A stretch of DNA of 64,000 nucleotides from Sphingomonas sp. (lineage in GTDB: Bacteria > Pseudomonadota > Alphaproteobacteria > Sphingomonadales > Sphingomonadaceae), in assembly GCA_021732445.1 (NCBI GenBank), contig JAKFUZ010000026.1, positions 1-64,000 on the forward strand, written 5' to 3'. Made by a program: the position numbers and the translations under genes. Positions 1 through 9,050 of the stretch are shown piece after piece. The notes under the pieces are model-generated. The model made no database searches, was not told where the DNA came from, and was given only the letters and a program-made list of their open reading frames with translations. Position 1 is the first letter of the stretch; every line of letters begins with the position of its first letter.

Positions 1-1215
1 GGGTGGCGGAGTCTCGGAACCACCGCCCGGTGGCGGCGGCGGCGGGGGAGGTACGCCTGGCCCGCCGGTCGGCGGTGTAAACGGATCGCCCGTCGGGGGA
101 ACACCTGGCCCGCCCGTAGGCGGCGGAATGGGAATAACCGGCGGCGGCGGCGGAGCACCCGTGGGTGGCGTGCCGGGCGTGCCCGTCGGCGGGGGCGGAC
201 CAGCCGGCGGCGTAAAGGGCTCACCAGTCGGCGGCACGCCCGGACCACTCATCGGCGGGGTGACCGGCGGACCAGCCGGCGGCGTAAAGGGATCGCCGGT
301 CGGCGGCACACCCGGGCCGCTCGTTGGCGGGGTTGCCGGATTGCCGACTGGCGGCACGCCCGGGCCGCCTGGGGGCGGGTTGATGGGAATAATGATGGTC
401 GGGATGCCCGGGCCGCTGGTTGGCGGCGGCGGCGTATCCACAGGCGGCGTCGCCGGGTTGCCGGGGGGTGGCGTCACCACTGGCGGCGTCACTGGCGTGC
501 CAGCGGGCGGCGGCGGAGTCACCACGGGCGGCGTCACCACGGGTGGCGTCACCACGGGCGGGTTCACCACGGGTGGCGTCGCTGGCGAGCCGGTGGGCGG
601 CGCACCCGTCCCGTCAGCCGGTGGCGTCGGCGGCCCCGCTGTCGGCGGCACTACCGTGGTTCCGCCAGGCGATGGCGCGCTGCTAAACGGCGCAATGCCC
701 GGGCCGCTTCCGGCTGCCGGAGCAGCGCCACCCGGCGCAGATGCCGGCGACACATTGGCTGGAGCAGCGACCGCGCCCGGCGGCGCAGCACCGGCAGGCG
801 GCGCGGCGCTCTGCCCGTTCTGCGCAATGGCCGGCGATACAGGCGGTGCCGGAAACAGCCCTGGCAGGCGCGAACGGATGTTGCTGAGCACCCGCTCGGC
901 GATTGAGGGCGGTGCTGAAGGCGGTGCGCCACCTGCCAAGCCTGAGGGCGGTGCGCCGCCCGCCGAGCCAATCCCGCCTCCGCCCGGCGTTGGCAACGCT
1001 CCGGAGGCGGCCAGGCGCGCCTTGGTTTGGAGCACGCCGCCGCTGCGCGCGCCCGGCGAGCGCGCCGCAAAAACGGACAAGGGATCCGCCAGCGCCGCCA
1101 TAACGGTCTGCTGCCCGGCCGGGCGCGACAGCACCGACGCCCCGCCCAATGCCGCGGCACCAAGCGCCAGCGCACCAAGAATGATGGCCCGTCGACGGGC
1201 GATTATTTTTGCCAT
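1..1215 (-). CDS. Proline-rich repetitive secreted or anchored protein (3' end outside window)
   Basis: A continuous frame runs from an ATG preceded by a good GGGGAGG ribosome site to the left window edge, about 405 codons, with no stop reached. The first 25 residues have a basic start (MAKIIARRRA) followed by an Ala/Leu/Gly hydrophobic stretch, so a signal peptide or membrane anchor is likely. Residues 35-200 are Ala/Gly/Pro-rich. From about residue 190 the protein is a tandem Pro-Pro repeat with units such as VVTPP and GPGVPPTG. The opposite strand is open only because of the repeat's codon composition. I do not recognise a family. The C-terminus, which might carry a sorting signal, is missing, so cell-surface or periplasmic location is inference. 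Confidence 0.6.
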   Translation of the reverse strand, partial: MAKIIARRRAIILGALALGAAALGGASVLSRPAGQQTVMAALADPLSVFAARSPGARSGGVLQTKARLAASGALPTPGGGGIGSAGGAPPSGLAGGAPPSAPPSIAERVLSNIRSRLPGLFPAPPVSPAIAQNGQSAAPPAGAAPPGAVAAPANVSPASAPGGAAPAAGSGPGIAPFSSAPSPGGTTVVPPTAGPPTPPADGTGAPPTGSPATPPVVNPPVVTPPVVTPPVVTPPPPAGTPVTPPVVTPPPGNPATPPVDTPPPPTSGPGIPTIIIPINPPPGGPGVPPVGNPATPPTSGPGVPPTGDPFTPPAGPPVTPPMSGPGVPPTGEPFTPPAGPPPPTGTPGTPPTGAPPPPPVIPIPPPTGGPGVPPTGDPFTPPTGGPGVPPPPPPPPGGGSETPPP

Positions 1216-1321
1216 AACCTCCCCGCCATGCAAAGCTGAACCCGGCACACGTCCCCTTATCCGCCAATGCGCCTGATTTCACAATAATGCAATACGGCCT
1301 TCATCTCATCATGTCGCCGTA

Positions 1322-2248
1322 TCAGCTCGGTTTTCCCGCAGCCCCGCCGGCGCCGAGCCAGGCGGCAAGCGCTTCATTCACCCGTTCGGGGGCTTCCTGC
1401 TGAACCCAGTGCGAAACACCGGCGAAGCGGCGAACCACGATGCCGGGCACCCAGCGCTGCGTTCCTTGCGCGCACCAGACGCCCAGTGCCTTGTCTTCCT
1501 CGCCCCAGACGAGCAGCGTCGGCACGTCGATGCGGCCATCGCCAATGGCCCCATAATCAGGGGTGCGGACCAGCGCGCGATAATAATTGACCATCGCGGT
1601 CAATGCACCGGGGCGCAGTGCTGCATCGGCATAAACCTTCAGCACATCTTTGCCGAACCGCGCTTTGTCGACCGCCATATTATAGATGGCGCCCTTGATG
1701 CCCCGCCCGCCGCTGCGGCCCAAAAGCCACTCGGGCAGACGGGGGAGCTGGAAGGCAAAAATATACCAGCTCATCCGCAACTGCCGCCAGTTGCGCCGTT
1801 CGCGCCGCGCGACCATCGGGTGCGGCACATTCATGATGACGAGGCGAACGAGCGGCCGCACCTTCAGAATAGCAAAATGCCAGGCGACAATTGCGCCCCA
1901 GTCATGCGCGATGAGCATCACTTCGCGCGCGCCGCTCTGGTCAATAAGCGCGCCAAGATCGTCGGCCAGCGTGTTCAGCCGATACGCCTCGATCCCGCCG
2001 GGCTTGTCGCTTGCGCCATAACCGCGCATGTTGGGTGCCCACACGCGCCAGCCCAGCGCGCTGAGCAGCGGCATTTGGTAACGCCAGCTAAAATTCAGCT
2101 CGGGAAAGCCGTGAACGCACAGCGCCAGGCGGTCGGTGCTGCCATTGGCAGCCGCCAGCTCCGCCAGTTCCAGGTTGACGCCGTTGGCGAGCACCATGCG
2201 CACCGTGATGCCGCTGTCGGCAGGCGGCGTCCACGACCAGTCAGTCAT
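1322..2248 (-). CDS. Alpha/beta hydrolase, epoxide hydrolase-like
   Basis: This 308-residue alpha/beta-fold hydrolase resembles soluble epoxide hydrolases and related dehalogenases. HGFPE (residues 46-50) forms the oxyanion region, HDWG (115-118) carries nucleophile Asp116, and EDKALG near 251 and VSHW with His280 fit the acid and base of the triad. The Asp rather than Ser nucleophile argues for epoxide hydrolase over esterase. The start is the ATG in a 4-bp ATGA overlap with the acyl-CoA dehydrogenase stop, so the two are translationally coupled. A longer upstream reading would only translate dehydrogenase sequence in the wrong frame. Substrate is unknown. Confidence 0.88.
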   Translation of the reverse strand: MTDWSWTPPADSGITVRMVLANGVNLELAELAAANGSTDRLALCVHGFPELNFSWRYQMPLLSALGWRVWAPNMRGYGASDKPGGIEAYRLNTLADDLGALIDQSGAREVMLIAHDWGAIVAWHFAILKVRPLVRLVIMNVPHPMVARRERRNWRQLRMSWYIFAFQLPRLPEWLLGRSGGRGIKGAIYNMAVDKARFGKDVLKVYADAALRPGALTAMVNYYRALVRTPDYGAIGDGRIDVPTLLVWGEEDKALGVWCAQGTQRWVPGIVVRRFAGVSHWVQQEAPERVNEALAAWLGAGGAAGKPS

Positions 2249-3963
2249 GCGGCAAAGGCTTCGGGCGCGAGCGCATAGAGAATTTCGGCCGGTGCCATGG
2301 CAGCCGCTTTCAGCCCCATTGCCTCGGGCACTATCTGCTCCACATAAAAACGCGCGGTGGCGACCTTCATCGCCAGGAACTGCGGGTCGCCGCTCGCCTG
2401 CGCGGCGATGCGGCCCTGCCGCTCCATCAGCCACCCGCACACCGCCGTTGCGAGCATGGTAAGGAAGGGATAGCTCGCCGCCAGCCGGTTATCGACATCG
2501 ACTGCCAGCAGCCGCCGGGCGACCTCGTCGCAGGCGTCGATCAGGGCGTGCAGGCCGGCATCCCAGGCTTCTGCGCGCATCTCGGCAATGAGCGCGATCA
2601 GCACCCCGCCATTATCCATGCTGAGCTTGCGGCCCACCAGATCGGCCGCCTGAATGCCGTTGGTTCCTTCATAAATCGGGGTGATGCGCGCATCGCGGAA
2701 GCACTGGGCAATGCCGGTTTCCTCGATATAGCCCATGCCGCCATGCACCTGAATGGCAAGCGAGCTGACCTCGCAGCCAATGTCGGTGCCATGCGCCTTG
2801 GCGAGCGGCGTCAGCAGATCAAGCCGCGCCTGCGCGCCTTCTTCGCCCAGCGTCGCGCGATCGACACAAGATGCCGCCAGATACACCAACGCGCGCGCCG
2901 CCTGGGTTTGCGCCTTCATCCGCATCAGCATCCGGCGGACGTCGGGGTGCTCGATGATCGCGACCGGATCGCGCCCCGCGCCGGCGCGGGCCGACTGCAC
3001 CCGCTCGCGCGCATAGGCAACGGCCTTTTGCGTGGCCGTCTCGGCGATCTGCACGCCTTGCAGCCCAACATTCAGCCGCGCGTTGTTCATCATCGTGAAC
3101 ATGCCGCGCATGCCGCCAAGCTCGGCGCCGATCAGTTCGCCCACGCAGTCGCCATTGTCGCCAAACGACAGCACGCATGTTGGCGAGGCGTGCAGCCCCA
3201 GCTTGTGCTCGATCGACACCACGCGCACATCGTTGAACGCGCCGGGCTTGCCGTCGGCATCGAGCCGAAATTTGGGAACGAGAAACAACGACAGCCCCTT
3301 GGTGCCCGGCGGCGCATCGGGCGTGCGGGCAAGCACCAGGTGAACGATGTTTTCGGCCATGTCATGGTCGCCGAACGAAATGTAGATTTTGGTACCCGAT
3401 ATGCTCCATTTGCCATCGCCACGCGGCTCGGCTTTCGCGCGCACGGCGCCCACATCGGACCCGGCCTGTGGCTCGGTGAGGTTCATGGTGCCGGTCCATT
3501 CCCCGGTCGCAAGCCTGGGCAAGTACAGCGTCTGTTGCTCGGGCGAGCCGTGATGGGAGAGCGCCTCGATGGCGCCCACGGTGAGTGTGGGTGCGAGCGC
3601 AAAGCCCATATTCGCCCCGCCCAGCGTGTCGAGCACGGCCGTCTGGATCACAAACGGCATGCCCTGACCGCCAAACTGTTCGGCAGCGCCGATCGTGCCC
3701 CAGCCGCCTTCGACATAGGCTTTGTACGCATCGGCAAATCCGTCGGGCATTTTCACACCCTCTGGCGTCCAGCGCGCGCCGATCGTGTCGCCAATCCGGG
3801 CGAGCGGCGCCCATTCGCCGGCCGCAAGCGCGCCCACGCCCTCCAGCACCGCCTCGACCACGTCATCGGAGGCCGAGGCAAACCGGTCCGTCGCGGCAAG
3901 CGCACCGATGCCGGCGATATGCTCCAGCACAAAACGCTGGTCGTTGATGGCGGCGGTGAACAC
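2245..3963 (-). CDS. Acyl-CoA dehydrogenase, DmdC-like long form
   Basis: The 572-residue FAD-dependent acyl-CoA dehydrogenase oxidises an acyl-CoA to the enoyl-CoA. The FAD/substrate motif NLTEPQAGSD lies at residues 161-170. The catalytic-base segment YEGTNGIQAADL is at 431-442, with Glu432 as the expected base, and VHGGMGYIEE precedes it. The extra C-terminal region of about 110 residues and this catalytic motif place it with the long family that includes 3-methylmercaptopropionyl-CoA dehydrogenases, although those names are often applied to enzymes of unknown chain specificity. The start is GTG with AGAGGAAAG upstream. It is the first gene of a two-gene unit with the hydrolase. Confidence 0.9.
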   Translation of the reverse strand: MFTAAINDQRFVLEHIAGIGALAATDRFASASDDVVEAVLEGVGALAAGEWAPLARIGDTIGARWTPEGVKMPDGFADAYKAYVEGGWGTIGAAEQFGGQGMPFVIQTAVLDTLGGANMGFALAPTLTVGAIEALSHHGSPEQQTLYLPRLATGEWTGTMNLTEPQAGSDVGAVRAKAEPRGDGKWSISGTKIYISFGDHDMAENIVHLVLARTPDAPPGTKGLSLFLVPKFRLDADGKPGAFNDVRVVSIEHKLGLHASPTCVLSFGDNGDCVGELIGAELGGMRGMFTMMNNARLNVGLQGVQIAETATQKAVAYARERVQSARAGAGRDPVAIIEHPDVRRMLMRMKAQTQAARALVYLAASCVDRATLGEEGAQARLDLLTPLAKAHGTDIGCEVSSLAIQVHGGMGYIEETGIAQCFRDARITPIYEGTNGIQAADLVGRKLSMDNGGVLIALIAEMRAEAWDAGLHALIDACDEVARRLLAVDVDNRLAASYPFLTMLATAVCGWLMERQGRIAAQASGDPQFLAMKVATARFYVEQIVPEAMGLKAAAMAPAEILYALAPEAFAA

Positions 3964-4014
3964 GGGCAGCTTTCCTCTCTTGTCCTAGGGCGCGGGCAGC
4001 TATAGCCCCGCTTG

Positions 4015-5016
4015 ATGAGCGCGCCAAATACCCCGTTTGCGACCAGGTGCCTGCGCTATGGCGACGACGCGACAGCGCAGGCCGCTGCCATTATTGCAAG
4101 CGGCGGCATGGTCGCGGTGCCGACCGAAACGGTCTATGGCCTGGCCGCCGACGCAACCGAGTCGCGCGCGGTCGCCGCTGTTTATGCGGCCAAGGGCCGG
4201 CCGAGCTTCAACCCGCTGATCGTGCATGTGGCCGACCTTGACGAAGCCGAGCGCCTGGCCGCATTCGATCACCGCGCGCGCGCATTGGCGCATGCGTTCT
4301 GGCCGGGGCCGCTGACACTCGTCGTGCCGCTGAGGCGCAGCAGCAACATCGCCTCGCTGGTGACGGCGGGGCTGGAAACGATTGCGCTCCGCGTACCCGC
4401 GCACCGCGCCATGCGCGCGCTGCTCAGGGCAACGGGCAAGCCGCTCGCCGCCCCGTCCGCCAATATCAGTGGCGCCATCAGCCCCACGCGCGCGGAACAT
4501 GTTATGGCAGGGCTTGGCGGCCGCATTCCGCTCGTTATCGACGATGGGCCGGCGCTGCGCGGGCTCGAATCGACCATCGTGCGCGAAGTGTTCGGCTCGA
4601 CCAGCATTTTGCGGCATGGCCCCATCACCAGCGCGCAAATTCACGGCGTGGTGGCCGACGGTACGCAGCACGGCCCGCATCCGGGGCTGGTCGACCGCTT
4701 TGCCGATGGGGAGGACCGGCCCGCGCGCATCGACGCGCCCGGCCAGCTCGAAAGCCATTATGCCCCGCGCAAGCCCTTGCGCATCGGCGTGCCCCGCGCG
4801 GCTGCCGACGAATGGCTGATCGGCTTTGGAGCCACCCCCGGCGACGATACGCTGTCTGCAACCGGCGATCTTGAAGAAGCCGCCGCGCGCCTGTTTGACT
4901 GCCTCCACCAGGCAGACGCGAGCCCGCGCGCAAAAATCGCGGTCGCGCCAGTACCGATTGACGGCATTGGCGCGGCGATCAACGACCGGCTGCGGCGGGC
5001 GGCGTTCAGGGGGTAA
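4015..5016 (+). CDS. tsaC: Threonylcarbamoyl-AMP synthase, Sua5 type
   Basis: This enzyme makes L-threonylcarbamoyl-AMP from Thr, bicarbonate and ATP, the first step of the t6A modification of ANN-decoding tRNAs. The YrdC fold is clear: VPTETVYGL at residues 35-43, KGRPSFNPL near 60 and APSANISG near 147-153. The 333-residue length and separate C-terminal domain (about 240-333) make it the Sua5 rather than the short TsaC form. A TTG lies directly before the ATG; I use the ATG. It is divergent from the acyl-CoA dehydrogenase with about 50 nt between starts. The long opposite-strand frame is an artefact of codon bias. Confidence 0.93.
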   Translation: MSAPNTPFATRCLRYGDDATAQAAAIIASGGMVAVPTETVYGLAADATESRAVAAVYAAKGRPSFNPLIVHVADLDEAERLAAFDHRARALAHAFWPGPLTLVVPLRRSSNIASLVTAGLETIALRVPAHRAMRALLRATGKPLAAPSANISGAISPTRAEHVMAGLGGRIPLVIDDGPALRGLESTIVREVFGSTSILRHGPITSAQIHGVVADGTQHGPHPGLVDRFADGEDRPARIDAPGQLESHYAPRKPLRIGVPRAAADEWLIGFGATPGDDTLSATGDLEEAAARLFDCLHQADASPRAKIAVAPVPIDGIGAAINDRLRRAAFRG

Positions 5017-5125
5017 AGGGAGGGTTCGTCGGATCGCCCCGGTTACAACCGATGGGGCTCGCTCGCCGCCTCGCGGAACGTGGCCTGCCCTTCGCCGCCG
5101 CGCGGCGCCCTTCGCAGAGCCTGCC

Positions 5126-5674
5126 TTACCCCACCGCCTGCGCGGTTTTTGAACGCGCCGCAAAGCTCTTGCGCAGCTTGTTCAGCTTGGGCGGGATGAC
5201 GGCGAGGCAATAGGGGTTGCGCTGGCCGTCGCCGTTCCAATATTCCTGGTGATAGTCCTCGGCCGGATACCAGGTGGAAAGCGGCTCGATCGTCGTCACG
5301 ATCGGCGCCGGCCAATTGGCTGCGGCGCGCTGGATGGCGGCGCGTGCCTCAGCACCTTGCGCGTCATCATGCGGGAAAATGGCGGAGCGATATTGCGTGC
5401 CAACGTCATTGCCCTGCCGGTTGAGCTGCGTTGGGTCGTGCGTTGCGAAAAACATGTCGAGCAACTCGCCATAGCTCACCTGTTCACCGTCATAGCTCAG
5501 GCGGATGGCTTCGGCATGGCCGGTGTCGCCGCTGCAAACCTGCTTGTAGGTGGGGTTGGGCACGGCACCGCCAATATAGCCGCTCTCCACCTTTTCGACG
5601 CCGATAATGTCGTTGAACACGGCTTCGGTGCACCAGAAGCAGCCGCCGGCAAAGGTTGCGGTTTCCATCGTCAT
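5126..5674 (-). CDS. msrA: Peptide methionine (S)-sulfoxide reductase MsrA
   Basis: A 182-residue cytosolic repair enzyme that reduces methionine-S-sulfoxide in proteins. The signature GGCFWC sits at residues 10-15 with nucleophile Cys12. [19 protein letters not shown] and the C-terminal [11 protein letters not shown] follow in the usual MsrA order. Two ATGs lie two codons apart at the start. It appears to be monocistronic and is divergent from galE. Confidence 0.95.
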   Translation of the reverse strand: MTMETATFAGGCFWCTEAVFNDIIGVEKVESGYIGGAVPNPTYKQVCSGDTGHAEAIRLSYDGEQVSYGELLDMFFATHDPTQLNRQGNDVGTQYRSAIFPHDDAQGAEARAAIQRAAANWPAPIVTTIEPLSTWYPAEDYHQEYWNGDGQRNPYCLAVIPPKLNKLRKSFAARSKTAQAVG

Positions 5675-5775
5675 TATCGCTCGCTCCCAACTATGTCTTG
5701 CGCATAGATAGGCGCGCGCTCGCGCCGTGCAATCGCCGGTGTTAGGGGCAAGCCGACAAATCGGGAGCGGTGGCG

Positions 5776-6777
5776 ATGCAAAAGGGTTCGGTTCTGGTCA
5801 CCGGCGGCGCCGGCTATATTGGCAGCCACGCGGTGCTTGCGCTGCTCGATGCGGGCTGGGACGTGGTTGTCATCGACAATCTGGTGACGGGCTTTGCCTG
5901 GGCGGTCGATACGCGCGCGACGTTTATCGAGGCCAATATCGAGGACGACGCGGCGGTGCGCGGCGCGCTGCGCGACCATGATGTGCGCGCGGTGATGCAC
6001 TTTGCAGGCTCGGTCGTGGTGCCCGAGTCAGTGAGCGACCCGCTCAAATATTATCGCAACAACACGGTGGCCAGTCGCGCGCTGATCGAAAGCGCCGTTG
6101 TATGCGGCGTTGCGCATTTCATCTTCTCGTCCACCGCCGCGACCTATGGCATTCCCGAAAGCGTGCCGGTGCGCGAGGACATGCCCACCCGCCCGATCAA
6201 CCCCTATGGCATGTCAAAGCTGATGACGGAGGCCATGCTGAAGGACGTGGCGGCGGCTCACCCCATGAATTTCTGCGCGCTGCGCTATTTCAACGTGGCG
6301 GGCGCCGACCCGCAGGGGCGCACCGGTCAGTCGACGGCGGGCGCCACGCACCTCATCAAGGTCGCCGTGGAAGCGGCAACCGGCAAGCGCGCGGGGGTGA
6401 GCATCTTCGGCACCGATTTCGCAACGCCGGACGGCACGGGCGTGCGCGACTATATCCATGTCAGCGACCTGGCCTCAGCGCATGTCCACGCGCTCGACAG
6501 GCTGGTCGCGGCGCCCGCTGAAAGCCACGTCATGAACGCAGGCTATGGCCGCGGCTATTCGGTAAACGATGTGCTCGACGCGGTTGACCGGGTGACGAAC
6601 GTGGCGGTCGAGCGCCGCTATGAGGGCCGCCGCGCGGGCGACCCCGACGCGCTCATCGCCGACAACAGCGCCATTCTGGCAACACTGCCCTGGCGCCCGG
6701 CGCTTGATGATCTCGACACCATCGTCACCCATGCCCTCGCCTGGGAGCGCCGCCTGGCCGAGCGCCCTAAAGGCTGA
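5776..6777 (+). CDS. galE: UDP-glucose 4-epimerase
   Basis: This is an extended short-chain dehydrogenase of 333 residues that interconverts UDP-glucose and UDP-galactose with bound NAD. The Rossmann motif [10 protein letters not shown] lies at residues 9-18. [12 protein letters not shown] and NPYGMSK (the YxxxK catalytic pair) follow in GalE order, and DYIHVSDLA is typical of GalE. A GTG lies 6 nt upstream, but GGGAG is 8 nt before the ATG, so the ATG is preferred. Its 3' end overlaps the convergent TonB receptor gene by 11 bp. Confidence 0.93.
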   Translation: MQKGSVLVTGGAGYIGSHAVLALLDAGWDVVVIDNLVTGFAWAVDTRATFIEANIEDDAAVRGALRDHDVRAVMHFAGSVVVPESVSDPLKYYRNNTVASRALIESAVVCGVAHFIFSSTAATYGIPESVPVREDMPTRPINPYGMSKLMTEAMLKDVAAAHPMNFCALRYFNVAGADPQGRTGQSTAGATHLIKVAVEAATGKRAGVSIFGTDFATPDGTGVRDYIHVSDLASAHVHALDRLVAAPAESHVMNAGYGRGYSVNDVLDAVDRVTNVAVERRYEGRRAGDPDALIADNSAILATLPWRPALDDLDTIVTHALAWERRLAERPKG

Positions 6778-8935
6778 AGCGCGCGGTCACACGGATGTCG
6801 CGACCGGTGAGCGGCGCAAAATCCTTCAGGAAACTGGCCGCGCGGCGCGCATCGACGTCAAACAGATTATTGGCCGAAAGCGTGAGCGAGGATCGCTTGT
6901 CGGCAAATGGCGTCAGCGAGAGCGAGGCGCCAGCAAGCGTGTAGCCGCGCGTGCGTGTCTCAAAGTCAGTGACATTGTTCTGGATGAACACATGCTCAAT
7001 TTCGGCCCGCGCGGAAAACACGTCTGACCGCACCTCAACGCCGCCCAGAACGCGCGGCGCCGGAATGCGTGGCAAGGGGCCACGGTCGATCACATTTGCG
7101 CGCACGAGATCACCCAGCACGTCGACGGTGACGGCATATCGGCCAAGCTGCGCAACCCTGACCGATCCATCCGCCTCGACGCCATAATAGCGCGCCGCGA
7201 CCTGCGTCGCTACAAAACAGGGCAGGGCAACGTCGCGCCCGCTCGGCGCGGCAGCCGCCTCGCAAAGCGACTGGGCTACCTGATCCTGGGAAATATAGTT
7301 TGAAAAGCGGTTATAATAGGCTGACGCGTCAAGGCTGTATCCATCGCCATGGGCGTGGAAGGTGGCCTCGATCCCCAGGCTGCGCTCCAGCCGGAAATCC
7401 GGGTCGCCGACTTCATAGGCCTGGGTGCCGGCATGAGGCCCGTTGGCGAAAAGCTCTTCGGCGGTTGGCGTGCGCTCGGTACGCGACAGATTGAGGCCAA
7501 AGCTCACCGCATCGCTCAGCGCATAGGAGGCCCCGACCGCAGCCGAAACCGCGCCAAAATGGCGGTCGCCGGCAAAGAAGCGTACATCGTCGGCGGCGGT
7601 GCGTGAAACGATGTCGGTCAGCTCATAACGCACGCCGGCTTCGGCCTTCAGCCGCCCGAAATTAAGCTGCTGCTGCGTGAAAAGGCCGGTCTGTGCCGTG
7701 CCGTTGCGCGGCAGGAACGCCTCGTCGCCGACCACGCTAAGCTCGCGGTTGGAAAATTGCACGCCCGAAGCGCCCGACCACACGCCGCGCGTTGCCTGCA
7801 ACACCTCAAGCCGCCCCTCAAAACCCTTGTTGCGAAAGGTGGTGGTGATGCTGTTGTCGGGCGCCCGCTCGAATTGCCGGAAGCTGGCACCGCCCGCCCG
7901 AAACCTGATCGCTTTCAGCCATGCGCCGCCGGTATCGACATTGGCGCGAAGGTCGATGCGGTTCTGTGCGATGTCGAGGCGCGGGCTTTCCTCGCCCTGA
8001 CCGGGCAGCGTGGCATAGCGGATGGGCACGCCGTAAAGGCTTTCATAATGGCTGTACGACACGCCAAGCGCCCCGCCCTGTGTGATGATGCTTGCGCCCG
8101 CCCCTGCGGTCCAGGTCTGGCTCGCGGTATTGGGCAGGCGGCCGCGAATGGCGGCGTTGCCGGCATAGTCGATCGGGTCTTCACCGGGCAGCGGCGCCGG
8201 GTTGGCCGCCGCCGTCGCCAGCGCTTCGGCCCGGCGTTCGGGCGTCAGGGCAAAGTTGGCGATTCGGACGTCGCCAGTCGCAAGATACGATCCATCGGCG
8301 TGGAGGACGAGCGTGTCGGTCGCCGCCACATCGGTAGCGGCCCCCAGGGTGCGCTCGTTGGCCGCGGTGCCATAGGTGCCGATGCCCGACACGGCATAAC
8401 CGCCCCCCGGCACGCGGACGGGAATGCGCTTGTCGATGACGTTCACCACCCCGCCGACCGCCGATGATCCATAAAGCAGCGCCGCCGGCCCGCGCAGCAC
8501 CTCAATCCGGTCAGCCAGCAACGGGTCGATGATAACCGCATGGTCAACCGAAGTGTTCGACACATCGATGGAGCCGATGCCGTCGGTCAGCACGCGGATG
8601 CGATCGCCCTGAAAGCCGCGCAGAATGGGCCGCGAGGCATTGGGCCCAAACGATGTGGCCGACACGCCCGGCTGCCTGGCCAGCGTCTCGCCAATAGTCG
8701 GCTGGAGCTGGCGCGTCAGCTCCTCGCCGGTCACGACCGAGGTGCCCTGAAGCACATCCTTTTCGCTATGGGCGATGGTGGCAGTGACGATAATGTCCCT
8801 GCCGCCTGCCGCCTGCGGCGCCGGGGCGTCGCCCGTGCTGCCAGGCGCCGGCGCGTCCTTGACGGTCGCCGCGTTCACCGCGACGGGACACCATGCCACC
8901 AGCGCCACCCCGGCGAGCCACTTCATGCGCGTCAT
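6767..8935 (-). CDS. TonB-dependent outer-membrane receptor, ZnuD-like
   Basis: A 722-residue outer-membrane receptor with a signal peptide (residues 1-22), a short linker, a TonB-box-like DIIVTA near 49-54, a plug domain to about 165 and a 22-stranded-barrel-sized remainder. The plug segment VDHAVIIDPLLADRIEVLRG and the following LLYGSSAVGGVVNV resemble the ZnuD zinc-uptake subfamily more than siderophore receptors. That is a family resemblance, so the substrate is inferred. The protein ends in TARFSL. AAGG lies about 8 nt before the ATG. A near-perfect palindrome sits about 45-65 nt upstream and may be its operator. Confidence 0.88.
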   Translation of the reverse strand: MTRMKWLAGVALVAWCPVAVNAATVKDAPAPGSTGDAPAPQAAGGRDIIVTATIAHSEKDVLQGTSVVTGEELTRQLQPTIGETLARQPGVSATSFGPNASRPILRGFQGDRIRVLTDGIGSIDVSNTSVDHAVIIDPLLADRIEVLRGPAALLYGSSAVGGVVNVIDKRIPVRVPGGGYAVSGIGTYGTAANERTLGAATDVAATDTLVLHADGSYLATGDVRIANFALTPERRAEALATAAANPAPLPGEDPIDYAGNAAIRGRLPNTASQTWTAGAGASIITQGGALGVSYSHYESLYGVPIRYATLPGQGEESPRLDIAQNRIDLRANVDTGGAWLKAIRFRAGGASFRQFERAPDNSITTTFRNKGFEGRLEVLQATRGVWSGASGVQFSNRELSVVGDEAFLPRNGTAQTGLFTQQQLNFGRLKAEAGVRYELTDIVSRTAADDVRFFAGDRHFGAVSAAVGASYALSDAVSFGLNLSRTERTPTAEELFANGPHAGTQAYEVGDPDFRLERSLGIEATFHAHGDGYSLDASAYYNRFSNYISQDQVAQSLCEAAAAPSGRDVALPCFVATQVAARYYGVEADGSVRVAQLGRYAVTVDVLGDLVRANVIDRGPLPRIPAPRVLGGVEVRSDVFSARAEIEHVFIQNNVTDFETRTRGYTLAGASLSLTPFADKRSSLTLSANNLFDVDARRAASFLKDFAPLTGRDIRVTARFSL

Positions 8936-8978
8936 CAGTTACACCTTACAGGATCTGGGTTGCCGTCGGGCAATAAAC

Positions 8979-9000
8979 GTAATGATATAAAGTATCAACA
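8979..9000. promoter_or_regulatory. Palindromic putative operator upstream of the TonB receptor
   Basis: A perfect inverted repeat TGATA-N5-TATCA lies in an AT-rich patch 44-65 nt upstream of the receptor start, between it and the divergent CitE-like gene. The left part (GTAATGATATA) resembles half-sites of alphaproteobacterial Zur boxes as I remember them. With a ZnuD-like receptor downstream, Zur control is plausible but unproven. Confidence 0.4.
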
Positions 9001-9050
9001 AGCGCGCGCCGCTTTGCGCAGACCTGTCGCCGATGCTAGGACCAGCGTTG

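Noticed and set aside
480..600. Short regularly spaced repeats that could suggest a CRISPR array
   Set aside because: The units are about 12-15 nt and code for VVTPP-type residues without unique spacers.
128..1276. A plus-strand glycine-rich frame of 382 codons
   Set aside because: It is the complement of the proline-rich gene. It has no ribosome site or signal peptide, and the repeats make sense only on the minus strand.
2548..4005. Plus-strand frame of 485 codons across the acyl-CoA dehydrogenase gene
   Set aside because: Antisense shadow produced by high GC at third codon positions; the dehydrogenase motifs on the minus strand are unambiguous.
4000..5163. Minus-strand frame of 387 codons across tsaC
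   Set aside because: Arg/Gly-rich shadow with no family features; tsaC is well supported on the plus strand.
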